This document shows positions 1-11,000 of a DNA stretch of 64,000 bases, piece by piece. The stretch's first letter is position 1. The number at the start of each line of letters is the position of its first letter. Location: positions 1,240,001-1,304,000 of the forward strand of contig OY723324.1 of NCBI GenBank assembly GCA_963210315.1, given 5' to 3'. This stretch comes from Rhynchopus euleeides. Its lineage: Eukaryota > Euglenozoa > Diplonemea > Diplonemida > Diplonemidae. Position numbers and translations under genes: made by a program. Under the pieces are notes generated by a model that saw nothing but the letters and a program-made list of their open reading frames with translations, ran no database searches and was not told the origin of the DNA.

Positions 1-1934
1 TTGATGTGACAGCAGCCGACGGCACCTGTGACCTCACACTCCGTGTGCACTTTTGTTTTTTTTGGTTCCTCTTTTCTTTCCTCCTCCCCTTTTGGTTTGA
101 ACCCTTTTGGCCACTCCATTTCTTGTGGCCGTTCTTTTTTTTTTTGCACTTCGCAAACTTCCGATCGAACCAGAGGCACCGCCTCTGTCCTGCTGCCCTG
201 CAGCGTGCATTGCTTCGTCACCCGCTTGCGTCCCGCTCTATGAGACGCTGTCGAGTGTGACGACCTGACAGTGGGGCAGTGTGGCCATTGTTGCGTCTTC
301 TTGTGTACCCTTCTCTCCTCACTCCCCCCCCCCTCCCGCCTCGTTCGTTTTGTCACAAGTATCGTGAGCGCCGTCACAGTTAAACAGATCGTTGCTAGCG
401 CTTTGGGTGAGAATGTCATGGCGATCACTTCACCCGCCCCACAGGCTGTGTGGTAATTCAGCCTTTGAAGAACACCGACTGTTGTTGCTTCCCCCCTCCC
501 TCTCTCTCGTTCTCTCTCTTGATTCACCCGATTGCATTTTTTAAAGTCATTCCAAGTCTTTCAAGCGGATCACACTGCATGCAGTCCTCTTGGCTGTCGC
601 CGCTGTGACTGCCTGACTCTCTGGATTATTCTAGCACTCAATGCGCCAAACCTTGCCGCATTCGCTTTGACATCCTGAAATATCACCGTGTCGAGTGCAC
701 GCACCTGCAGTTTGCCGGGCGTTGCACAACCAGTTGCTTGGAGGATTTCCCAGATCTTCACACCCCACCTCCACCCTCACCCATGCGCGGCGTTGCAGTT
801 GGGGTCCTGATATCTCGGCTCGCTGGGTGATGAGCCCTAGCTCAAGTGAAACAGGGCGGCCCGACTGGCTGTTTCTAACCGCCTTTCATGCCCTCCTGCT
901 TCAGCGCCGAATCGGGGCCCCACCTGACTCCACCGCTGTCAGCTCCGTCATCGCCCCACCCCACTCGCTTCCCATTCCCTTTCGACGATCTTACTTTTCA
1001 TTGGGGATCTACCCTGAACTAGACCTCCCCCGCCCCACCTTTCAACGACCACACAACCTGCAAAACGATCGAAGGCAGGTCAGCTCTGTCTACTAGTATT
1101 CTACTTCACTACTCCCCCCGCACGCCTTGCTGAGTGGCGGTGTTGCTTTCTGCGAGGATTCTGCACCGTACCCTTCACAGGGAAGCAGGGGGAGAACTCC
1201 TGACGCTTCTATGCTGCTTCATGCCAGTGGTGCTGTTGCGTTCTTGCTTGGGTTGCTCAGTGCTGAGCGCTGAACCACCTAAAGGCATGCGTTGCAGGCG
1301 ATTCCCCGCAACGTCTATGTCTCGGGTGGTGGCGGATTCGGATGCACTGTCTCGCCCCTCTACATGTCGTCCGCCGTGGTGCGGGCGCGTGAACGGCATG
1401 TTTTTTACCTTCAGATCGACGGGCAGGAGGCCATCAGCCCCTGCACCTTGTTTACCTGCCCGGAGCTGGCGACTGAATAATCTCGTAGCATGACACCCTC
1501 TCCCGCGCCCTCTCTCTCCATAAATACTGGCTACGCGACAGCGCTGTCGCTGTTTTTCTTCATTTGACATTGTGTGATGTACGCCACTTTGCTGCGAGTT
1601 GACCGACGGCCAGGGTACGAGACACTGCGGCGTGTGGTGAGCTCTGCGGACCCCACAGCTCAGAGTCTGGTCCGTCGCATCGTCACACTCCCAGACGCAG
1701 ACAGAGGAGCTCTGGTGGTTCGGTCTACGACTAGGTTACTCAGGTGGTGTAGCCTGGTCACAACCCACAGCAAAGCGCCTTTCTTGAGAGTGATGTACGA
1801 GCAACACGCACGGCTTGGAGAAGTTCGGAGCGGCAGCGCCAGTCCGTTTGCAGAATTGCAACAAACTCACATCATACACACCAACACCACACAGATAAGA
1901 CACGTCACGGTTATACGGGGTGACGGGGGCAACC
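1..1934. other. intergenic, no gene seen
   Basis: Pyrimidine-rich sequence with T and C runs and no convincing coding frame. The frames that stay open for 60-170 codons have low-complexity Ser/Pro/Arg composition and no recognisable motif. It may hold the 5' flank or processing signals of the gene that starts at 1935. Its left part could be the 3' flank of a gene outside the window. Confidence 0.5.
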
Positions 1935-4320
1935 ATGGGAGGCTGGGCTGTTTCGGTTTGTGCCGCTGCGCTGTTGCATGCGTTGGGGGTAGAGTGCAGG
2001 AAGCAACAAAAAGCGAGAATTCACCCGCAGCAGGCAGACTCTGTCACAAGGCGAGTGCCACTCAGCACGAAGTGCGACGATGCTGAGGTGCGTGTGAAGG
2101 ACCGCCGCTTCGACGACCACAGCACCGACCTGGAGCTTCCGTACGACGGTGCCGAGCAGCTCATCGGGATCCGCTTCCGCGACGCAAAGATCCCACAGGG
2201 TGTGGTGGTGGAGGAGGCGTACATCACCTTCACTGCGAAGAAGACGGAGGGCGGTGAGTCGTCCTCACTGCTGATCCGTGGGGAGGCAGTTGACTCGTCT
2301 GAGCGCTTCTCGTCACGCACTTCGCCGTTTGGGCGGCGCGAGACACAGGCTGGGGTGGAGTGGGGACGCCTGGGGACGTGGCGCGAGGGTGAGACCTACA
2401 GGACTCCGGACTTGTCTGCCGTGGTGACGGAGGTCGCAGGGAGGAGTGGGTGGTCAACATCTTCTGCACTTGCTCTGATGGTCACCAGTCGTGGGGACGG
2501 CAAGGCTCGCCGCACCGCGTGGTCGTTTGACGGGTCTGAGACTCAGGCAGCGGTGCTGTTCCTGCGGTACAGGGAGGGTGGGGCACCCTACGTCCCGCCC
2601 GTGCCCGTGCGGCCGTCTGGTGTCATTGAGAGGCGCGTGAGCATCAGTACGGAAGGTGACGATGTGGAGGTGCGCGAGCGTGACGGGCAGTACAAGGACC
2701 GGAGCAAGGACCTGGACCTGGCGTACGACAAGTGCGACCAGCTTGTGGCGCTGCTCTTCCGCGGGGCGCGTGTCCCGCAGGGTGCTGTGATCGAGGAGGC
2801 GTACGTCGTGTTCACTGCTGACGAGACGGAGGGCGGTGAGTCGCCGTCCCTGGTCATCCACGGGGACGCAGCGGACTCGTCGGAACGTTTCTCGAAGCAG
2901 GCGTCGCCGCTGGGGAGGCCGGAAACAGCCGCTGGTGTGGAGTGGGGCAACCTCGGGGTGTGGCGCAAGGGCGGGCTGTACAGGACACCGGACCTGTCGG
3001 CTGTGGTGCGGGAGATCACGTCGAGGCCAGGCTACGGCGCGTCGTCGCCTGTTGCGCTGATGATCCGGACACGTGTGCGGAACAAGAAGGCGAGGCGGAA
3101 TGCGGTGTCGTACGAGGGGTCGAAGTCGCGTGCACCGATGTTGGTTGTGCGCTACAGGGAGGGCGGAGCACCGTACGTCCCGCCCCCTCCTCCGCAGCCG
3201 TCGGACTCTGTCACAAGGCGGGTGCCGCTCAGCACGAAGTGCGACGATGCTGAGGTGCGTGTGAAGGACCGCCGCTTCGACGACCACAGCACCGACCTGG
3301 AGCTTCCGTACGACGGTGCCGAGCAGCTCATCGGGATCCGCTTCCGCGACGCAAAGATCCCACAGGGTGTGGTGGTGGAGGAGGCGTACATCACCTTCAC
3401 TGCGAAGAAGACGGAGGGAGGTGAGTCGCCCTCACTGCTGATCCGTGGGGAGGCAGTTGACTCGTCTGAGCGCTTCTCGTCACGCACTTCACCGTTTGGG
3501 CGGCGTGAGACACAGGCTGGGGTGGAGTGGGGACGCCTGGGGACGTGGCGCGAGGGTGAGACCTACAGGACTCCGGACTTGTCTGCCGTGGTGACAGGAG
3601 GTCGCAGGGAGGAGTGGGTGGTCAACATCTTCTGCGCTTGCTCTGATGGTCACCAGTCGTGGAGATGGCAAGGCTCGCCGCACCGCGTGGTCGTTTGACG
3701 GGTCTGAGACTCAGGCAGCGGTGCTGTTCCTGCGGTACAGGGAGGGTGGGGCACCGTCTGTGCCTCCCGCAGTCGGTCCCCGTGCTGCCCGTGACGCGGC
3801 GCCCTGCGCGTGCGGTGCCCTGCGACCCGGCCTCCGGGGCATCTTCTGGCAGAACACTCTCACCACGCGGCTGCAGAGGTTGCCACGCCTGGACATTGGC
3901 TCTGTGCTGCGCGAAATCACCGATGGGCGTGTGGAGCGCCTCGTGCGTACCGTGGATGAGCAGGATTCGGGGCGCGCCTGGGCTGGGCTCCCAGCGTCGT
4001 ATGCGCGTGAGTTCGTGGATGTCCATGTCGGCTTCCTCAAGGTCTCTGCTGCCGGCGCGTACACGGTGCATGTGACATCGAACGACGGGTCGCGTGTTCT
4101 TGTGGATGGGCAGGTTGTGGTGGACAACGACCGGAACCACAGGATGCAGACGCGGACGTCACTGTCACTGCAGCTGACTGCGGGTGCGCACCCACTCGAG
4201 GTGCACCACTTCCAAGGGCAGGGTACCGCAGGCCTCCGGCTGGAGTGGACCAAGCCCGATGGGACCCGTGAGGTGGTGCCTGCTGACAGCCTTGGGCTCT
4301 GCAACTGCGGGAGTCCCTGA
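1935..4320 (+). pseudogene. secreted protein with three beta-sandwich modules and a PA14 domain, interrupted by a 1-base frameshift
   Basis: The ATG at 1935 sits in a good context (AACCATGG) and begins a signal-peptide-like stretch (MGGWAVSVCAAALLHALG). Three modules of about 190 residues follow, at roughly 2036-2587, 2620-3175 and 3204-3755. Each has a conserved DDAEVR...DLELPYD...IPQG...YITFTA...TPDLSAVV pattern like the repeated beta-sandwich modules of some bacterial surface proteins. Near 3595 the third module has one extra base compared with the first (gtgacagg against gtgacgg). The first frame therefore stops at 3698. The continuation runs in the +1 frame to 4320 and includes a PA14-type carbohydrate-binding domain (HVTSNDGSRVLVDG, LEVHHFQG, LRLEWTKPDG). 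It is probably a cell-surface or secreted adhesin or glycan-binding protein. A sequencing error would make it an intact gene of about 795 residues. The PA14 call is firm; the module family is less certain. Confidence 0.7.
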
Positions 4321-4804
4321 TGTGTCTGCACCTGACAGCCACGTCCCTCACCCTCTTTCCTACCTGACGACGTCGCGTGCCGGTGTGTTTTATGAATGCG
4401 TATTGCCAGGGCAAGCCATGCGTGTCCCGCCCCTCCTCTGCAAGAATGCCCCGAACCGCTCGGTTGCGTTCGCGTCACGAGCTGACGGGCGGGGCATGCC
4501 CGTGCCCCTCGGACACCGCACACGGCAAGGCATGCGAAACCCTTCCCCGAGTTCATTTTTGGTTCTTCCTTCCACCTTACTCGTCCCACCTTCCACACCT
4601 CTCGGAATCATCCTTATATACTTCTCAAGTGAACGAACTCTCACGAAAAGTGTCATTCCGGCTCTCCCAGTCAAGGCAAGGGTCGTGTGTAAGTCGCCAC
4701 AAGGCACGCTCAATGAGCCTCTGTCCGGCAGATCCTGGTTTGACACTTTTATTCATTAACCCTTTACAGGGCTGGGGGCTCCATAGGGTACTCTGCTGGG
4801 GTAG
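4321..4804. other. intergenic, no gene seen
   Basis: Downstream flank of the PA14 gene. It is T- and C-rich with scattered short open frames and no recognisable motif. Confidence 0.4.
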
Positions 4805-6530
4805 CACGTAAAAAGTGATTTGCCATAGTGTCATAACGGCCGTCATGGAGGGAGTGGATTTTCTGAGAATTCACTACCTCAGTTCCCGCTACCGAAATAT
4901 AAAAACGGCCGTTTTCATGTTTTGTTGGCGAAAAAACGGCCGTTTTTTCCCCCCTCCTATTTTCCTTTGGAGATTCGCCTCCTGCTGCCATACCGAGCTG
5001 AGGAAACACACTTGACAACTCCCTGTTGCCTGCACATGACATTGGGCACTGCGATTCTCTGTCGACTGTACAACGAAAAATGGCTTCCGCCCTGCCTGTC
5101 GCTCGACAAGCAGCAGACACCCGAGAGCAGAGAGGAGTGTAGCAGCCCGGTTCGCCCCCGGGTTGTCCCAGAAATCCAGCACACCCTCGGAACGTGGTGG
5201 CCTAGTCGTAGATCACCCAGGCCCTGCTCGTGACCTCCCCGAAACAGAGGGGAGGTGGCACCGGAGTTCTGACACCCCTACGACTCATGCGGCCGTACGC
5301 GCTCGGGCACAGACGGCGGACCGCAAACCAGAAGGACTTCCCTGATTCCGTGCCGTCCCACCTTCTGCGCATGCGGTCGCCAGCCCAGGCCAGCTCCCCT
5401 GCCAGGGGCACTGGGGGGTCGTACTTCCCCACCTCAGACACTTTCTCGATGACATTCTCAATGTCGGTGTACACTGCGTCGACAGGGGCACGCCGTTGGC
5501 ACACCCAGCTGCGCATCGCAGTACTTCTGGAGCAGCGATGCGAGGGGTGCCGTCAGGCGGACGGCGGCCTGCAGGTGGGACTCGAGCCCAGCGATTTCGT
5601 GGGCATCTCTGCCAACCGCAGAAGCGACGCACACGTAGCAGGGCCGCTGTCCTGCAGCGGGCCCGGAAGATTGTATAAATGCCCGGGGACGTGGTGCAAG
5701 GTGCAGATCCACTCAAGCGGTGCAGGTAGTGTGTGTCGGAGAGAAGCGGGATCGCACGGCCGGTGGTGCCGTCTTGCTCGCCTGCTTCTCCCTCTCAGCT
5801 GCGTCAGAGATGTGGCACAGCACATCCTTCAGCGCCAGTGCGGTCGTGAACCCATCCAGCTGGTGCTGCATATTGCCCGGGATGATTGCCCGTGCCTTCG
5901 GGAATAAATCAGCGAAGGCGGTGTCCTTCTCATCCGGGGTGCTGTCGCCGAGATCAAGGGAAAGCTCTGTCGGAAGAGCCCTGATGCCAGTGAGCGACAC
6001 CTGCCCACCTCTGCCTGCACGGTCATCCACGACACACGTGCCTAGATTGGCCGCAACCATGTTCAGCCCCTCCTCGGGACACACTTCTTGACAGCATCAT
6101 GCACCATGCCAGCCGGTGATCCGGTGAACAACGCACCCCGGGCGATCCGAAGTTGCAAGCCTGCCACTGAGGGTATCGCACTCCGACAGCGCCAGCTGTT
6201 TCCCTGGCTCTGCACTTTCAACGCTGCGTTCTTCTTCTTCTTGATATGGCGCGGTCCGTCAAAGTGGTCCACGAAGTCTGAACTCTTCGCATCATACTTG
6301 AAGGCGCGCTCACAATGCTTGCTGCAGGGTATCCCTTGCAGTGGGGAGGCACTCCTGGTGGTGGGATCTCGCCTGCTGACCCACGCCCCAGACAAAATTC
6401 CCAGGTAAAAAAAACGGCCGTTTTTTAAAATGCTGAAAATCAGCGGCCGTTTTTGCAAGTCCACAAAATACAAGGGATTTTTTAAAACGGCCGCTATGCA
6501 ACCATGATTTGCTATTTTTTATTGAGTGCC
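4805..6530. mobile_element. decayed DNA transposon-like element with AACGGCCGTT subterminal sites
   Basis: The two ends are imperfect inverted repeats. The left end has a run of A, then TTTGCCATAGTG and TCATAACGGCCG. The right end, read on the minus strand, has a run of A, AAATCATGGTTGCATA and GCGGCCG. Palindromic AACGGCCGTT-type sites lie near each end: about 4834, 4897 and 4933 on the left, and 6410, 6453 and 6487 on the right. The minus strand between them carries broken coding sequence. Exact ends and a target-site duplication could not be fixed, so the coordinates are approximate. Confidence 0.45.
5202..6400 (-). pseudogene. broken transposase-like reading frame inside the 4.8-6.5 kb element
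   Basis: On the minus strand, protein-like sequence runs through at least three frames. The first segment (about 6360-6065) has a C-x3-C-x15-H-x5-H pattern (CSKHCERAF...DHFDGPRH), as in BED or C2H2 fingers at the N termini of transposases. A one-base shift near 6075 leads into the next frame (6084-5713, containing LNMVAANLGTCVVDD and NMQHQLDGFTTALALKDVL). Further shifts near 5712 and 5515 lead to DAVYTDIENVIEKVSEVG. No intact start or catalytic triad is visible. A hAT-like origin is possible but unproven. Confidence 0.35.
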
Positions 6531-8089
6531 ACGGACATGTCCAGGGTATAGGATGTCATGTTTTTGGACATCTGAGTTGTCGGTGACCATTCTCCGTCCA
6601 ACTAAATGTCCTAGTAATTGCCTGTGTGCAAACCAGCAGCAGAGGCGGTGCGCCTCACTTTGTATTGTGAGCGTTTCCTTTGTTGTTCATTCGGTTCTTA
6701 TAGACATGCAGCGACGTGCCTCTCCGCATTGTCGCCTTGATCCCCTTTGCTCTCGTCTTGGTGTTTCTTTTTCACCATCCACCCTCCACCCCTCGCACCA
6801 CCGCTGACGACCAAAGCCAAGTGGGGAGGTGTGTCGGGCTAGCCCTACGTCGGGCTGTCCCCACTTGTGCTGGCGTTGCCTGGCTGTGGTTCCACGTTGC
6901 CGTTTTGCTTTTTTTTGCTTTTTTTTGCTTTTTTTTGCTTTTTTTTGCTTTTTTTTGCTCTTTTGAAGACTTTTCGTCTCGGAAACTGCCATCCGAAGGG
7001 CTTAGTGCAGCGCTATACCCTCACCCGGAATTGGCAGCGATACATGCCCTGAAGTGAGGCACACGTTGCACATCCAGATCCACATCCACAGCGCCCATAT
7101 CCATATCCACACCCGTTTCATCCCGTATTCCACAATTCTCCATCCTGCAACCCCATTCCACAGTTGTTCCGAGGGCGATGTGTTGTGTCTTGGGTGTGAG
7201 GATTTTTTTTGGCCGACCCACACAAGCACACACGACCCCTTTCGTCTTGCGCCTTTACTGGCATCCCGGACTGTGTGCGTGCCATGCTTCGGCTTCCTCT
7301 GAGAGGTGCGCGCAGGTGTGTGGGGGTGCACGCCTATGCTCCCCCCACCTGTGCAGGGAGGGGTGTTTGTGCCGTGCTGCGCGTGGGCGTGTCCCCGCTG
7401 CGTGTGTGCTTCACCTCTGCATGTGCCTTCTTGGAGTAACATCCAACAGAGAGGGCCACCGAACGGCGGGGGTGCGGGACAGCGCACGGACTGCACCAGC
7501 ATCCCGGCAGAAGAAGGAGATGACATGCAGAAGAACAAGTCAGACCTGGAGGCGCAGTATCCCGAAATTAACAGTGCCCCGTCGGACCTCCCCGCCCACC
7601 TGCCCCTCCCCCCCTCACACGCTTTTAAGATGAAACACGAGACACCATCTTGAATGATCTTCCCCGAGGGCACCTGCCTCCTGACGGAGACATGATTCTG
7701 CCCGAGGGGCACTGACTCTCCCGACTGCAACACGAGAGATACCACCTTCTTGCCTTGAGAGGCATCCAATCCCGACAGAGAAGACGACCTTCACCATGAC
7801 CCGTGTCGGGGGCTCGAGGTGGATGCACCGAAGTTTATACGGCACCCCCCCCGTGTTTTGTCGGGGGAACCTCCCTTTCTATTTCTCGTTCAATACCGCC
7901 CCCCCCCCCACCCCGCCCCCCCCGCACACGCCCACATCCCACACACACCTCACCCATGCAGAGGCGGCAGGCTCACCTCCAGCAGTCTGCGAGGGGGTAG
8001 GGGGAATGCGCGGCTGCACACCCCGCCTGCAGCCCCCGCTTTGCTAAAAGAGCCCCTGCTTGGCCCCACCCCACCCCCCCACCGGAAAA
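6531..8089. other. intergenic, contains a 10-bp tandem repeat
   Basis: No convincing gene. At 6905-6960 a 10-bp unit (GCTTTTTTTT) repeats about five and a half times. Around 7080-7110 there are short CCATATCCA-type repeats. Just before the next gene the sequence becomes extremely C-rich (7900-8085), with runs of C and CACAC, as expected for an acceptor pyrimidine tract. Confidence 0.45.
6905..6960. repeat. 10-bp tandem repeat GCTTTTTTTT
   Basis: Five to six near-perfect copies of a 10-bp unit, each eight T plus GC. It is a simple minisatellite in intergenic sequence with no coding role seen. Confidence 0.9.
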
Positions 8090-11000
8090 ATGCCCCCCCG
8101 GCGCGCGGCTGCCACGGTGACTCGGGTGGAGCTCGAGAGGCTTGGGCGGAAGGTCGCATCGCGGGGCGACGTGTGGGTCCGAACGCTGACCCCCGAGCGC
8201 CTCACCCGCCTCTGCTCGCTCTACCGCGATGCCCGGCTGCGCCACCCAGCGCTGCTGCGCGCCGTGACCCCTGCCGTGCGCCGCAAGGCTGAGTCGGGCG
8301 CATTCAGCATGGCAGAGGCTACCTCCCTTCTCGGGTTCTTTTCAGGATTTGCCTTGCGCAGCAGTGCCGTGCTGGACCCCTTGGTGGAGAACCTCACCCA
8401 ACGCCTCCGGGAGGTGGACACAACCCCCTCCCGCAGCGCGCCCCACGCCCGCGCCTCCCACGAGCGTGCCGCCGCACAGAGCGCTGTGTTCCTCCACTCC
8501 CTCACCTCGGCCTACTCCGGTTTCTCCGAAGTGCTCCTCCGGGACTACCCCCTGCACCGCCTGGCCTCCACGGAGCTCGTCAACCGGCGTGTCTTCTGCT
8601 ACGAAACAGCCGCGCTGTTCGGCTGGCACATCCGCACCGCCCTGGGCCTCGCCGCTGCCAGGCAGTACGCCTCTGCAGAGCCCCCCCCTTCCGACCCAAC
8701 TCGCCCCGGAGGCCACGCCGTGCTGGAGATGCTGGCGGCACGCCTCGCAACGCCGGGGGGTGCCGGAGGGCCGTGGCCCGGCAACCGTGACCCGCCCGCT
8801 CTGACATTCCGGGGGGGGACCTCGGCGCACAGCGCGGTGGCGCTGCTGCGGTTTATCTGGGATTTGCAGGTGGGGGGGGCGGCAGCGGCAGCGGCATCTC
8901 CTTCTCCTTCCCCACCTCCTCCACCTCCACCTCCTGTCAATGTCCCGGAGGCGCTCCGCAGTATAGTGCTCCTACAGGGGAGGCTCCTCACCTTCGACGG
9001 GGTGCGTGACAGCATCTCCCTGTGGCGCAGCGTGGAGCTCGGTATATCAAAGCTCGGAGGGGATCGCCTCACCCTCCCCTCTGCTCCCCTCGATGCAGAG
9101 TCGTCGCCACCACCACCATCATCACCACCCTCACCCACCGCCATATCCTGCGAAGGCGAGCTCAGGGCATGGCTGCCTGCCGCAGCAGAATCCTTTTTTG
9201 CCTGCAGGGATATGGTCTACCACGCGCTGGGTGTTCTGGCTTCTCACTGCCTTGCCGCAAGCCTCCCCTACCCAAGGCACGACCCCCTTCCCCCCGCCAG
9301 GGCCTCCGGGTGGGTCACGGAGGAGGCGGTTCGGGAGAGAGCCTTGAGCACCCCTTCGCCAGACGGGGTGTCTATCCCGCAGCTGCTGCGGCTGTGCCGC
9401 GGGGTCGCGCCGGAGGCGCCGCGCGGGGTGGGGGGGGGCAGGGCACCCACCTCACTGAGCCCGGAGGGGGTGGTGTCGCCGCAGTGCCTTGCCGGGGTGC
9501 TGGAGGGGGCTGGGGCCAAGCTGACCTCCTGGTTTGCACACGCGGAGCATCTGAACAGCGGGGGGTTTGCGGAGGACTGCCGTGGGGTGTTTCTCGGGGC
9601 TGCCCCGCGGGGTGCCACCCCGCCGCCACCCGCCGCCACCCCGGAGAACGCGGCGGGGTTTCTTGACATGCTGCGGAGCTGCGGCGGGGGTATAGATGGC
9701 AATGCCAGCGTCACCCCCTCCCTCTCCAACCTCCGCTTCGGGCACACCGTGATGTCGGATTTCACCACGCCTGTCGACGAGATAACCTTCCTCGGTGAGA
9801 TCGGCAGGCCAGGCAACAGCAGAATCACCCACGCCGACGCTACCCACCCCCCTGCAGGGGTCGGATCTGGCCCCACCACCTCCCGCAGGCTCGAGAGCCT
9901 CTCACAGGATGCAGCGGGGATGCACGGCGCAATCCAGCTTGCTCTCCTCTCCGTCCCACAGGGCTCCTCTTCTGCTCTGGAGGGGGAGGGGGAGGGGGGG
10001 GAAGGTGGTAGTGGTGGTGGTGGCGGAGCCGCCCCCCTCCAGGAGGTGTCCCCCGTGGCCTCGCGTATCCTGGGTGCCGTGAAGACGACCCCGCTTGCCG
10101 AGGTGGCGGCCCTGCTGAAGGCGCTGTCCCGAGCAGCGGCGAGGCTGGACCTCGCCCCGAAGGGTGGGGGTGGGAACAGAGTTGGGGCATCGGACCACCC
10201 CCTCCCCTTCATACGGCTGGGGCTGCTGCAGCTCCTGAGGTGCACCGCGCTGCAGGCGCGGGATTGGGCGGGGCGGCAGAGGCAAAGGGGAGGCGGGCAC
10301 ACCCGGCGATCCACACTGCACCTGACAGAGCCCCTCGCCGGGGTGGTGCTGGGCGCGGCTTCGATAAGCAGCTCCCTGAAGGAAAGGCATGCGCTTCAGC
10401 CCCAGCAGCAGGCCTTCTTCGACACGGCCCTCGCCTCAACCCTCCGGGCGCTCTGCTCGATGATGCAGGTCAGGATCTTGGATGCCCTGCCGGAGGGGGA
10501 TAGCCTGTTGGCGATGCCACCCCCGGGGGGCAGGCGGGGCCCCGCCGCATCCGCAGCCGCATCCGCCTCTGCGCCGCCTGGCTACCCACACCGGCATCTC
10601 GCCTCGGAGAGCGGTGGAGGGGGGAGCTGGGGGGGGGCTGATAACCAGGGCACCACCACCCAGCAGCGCAACGAGGCTTTCCTTGGCAGGTTGGTGGAGG
10701 GGAGTGGTGGAGGTGGAGGCGGTGGGGACCCCCACCCGGCGGGTGGCGGCAGCAGCGCCGCCGCGCAGGGCTGCACGCCGCGCGACGCGCTGGCGTTCCT
10801 CCTGGGCCTGGGGAGGGTGTCGCCCGCCCCTCCCCACGGGCCTCTGGTTGCGGAGGTGCTGCAGAAGCTGCGCGCATCCTTCTTCGAGAGGGAGGGGCGC
10901 AGCGCCGCGGCGCTGGGCCTCGGGGGAGGAGGAGGGGGAGGGGCGGAGCGGAATCCTCAACAGAAGGGCAGCCACAAACACCGCCAGCAGCGGCACGTCT

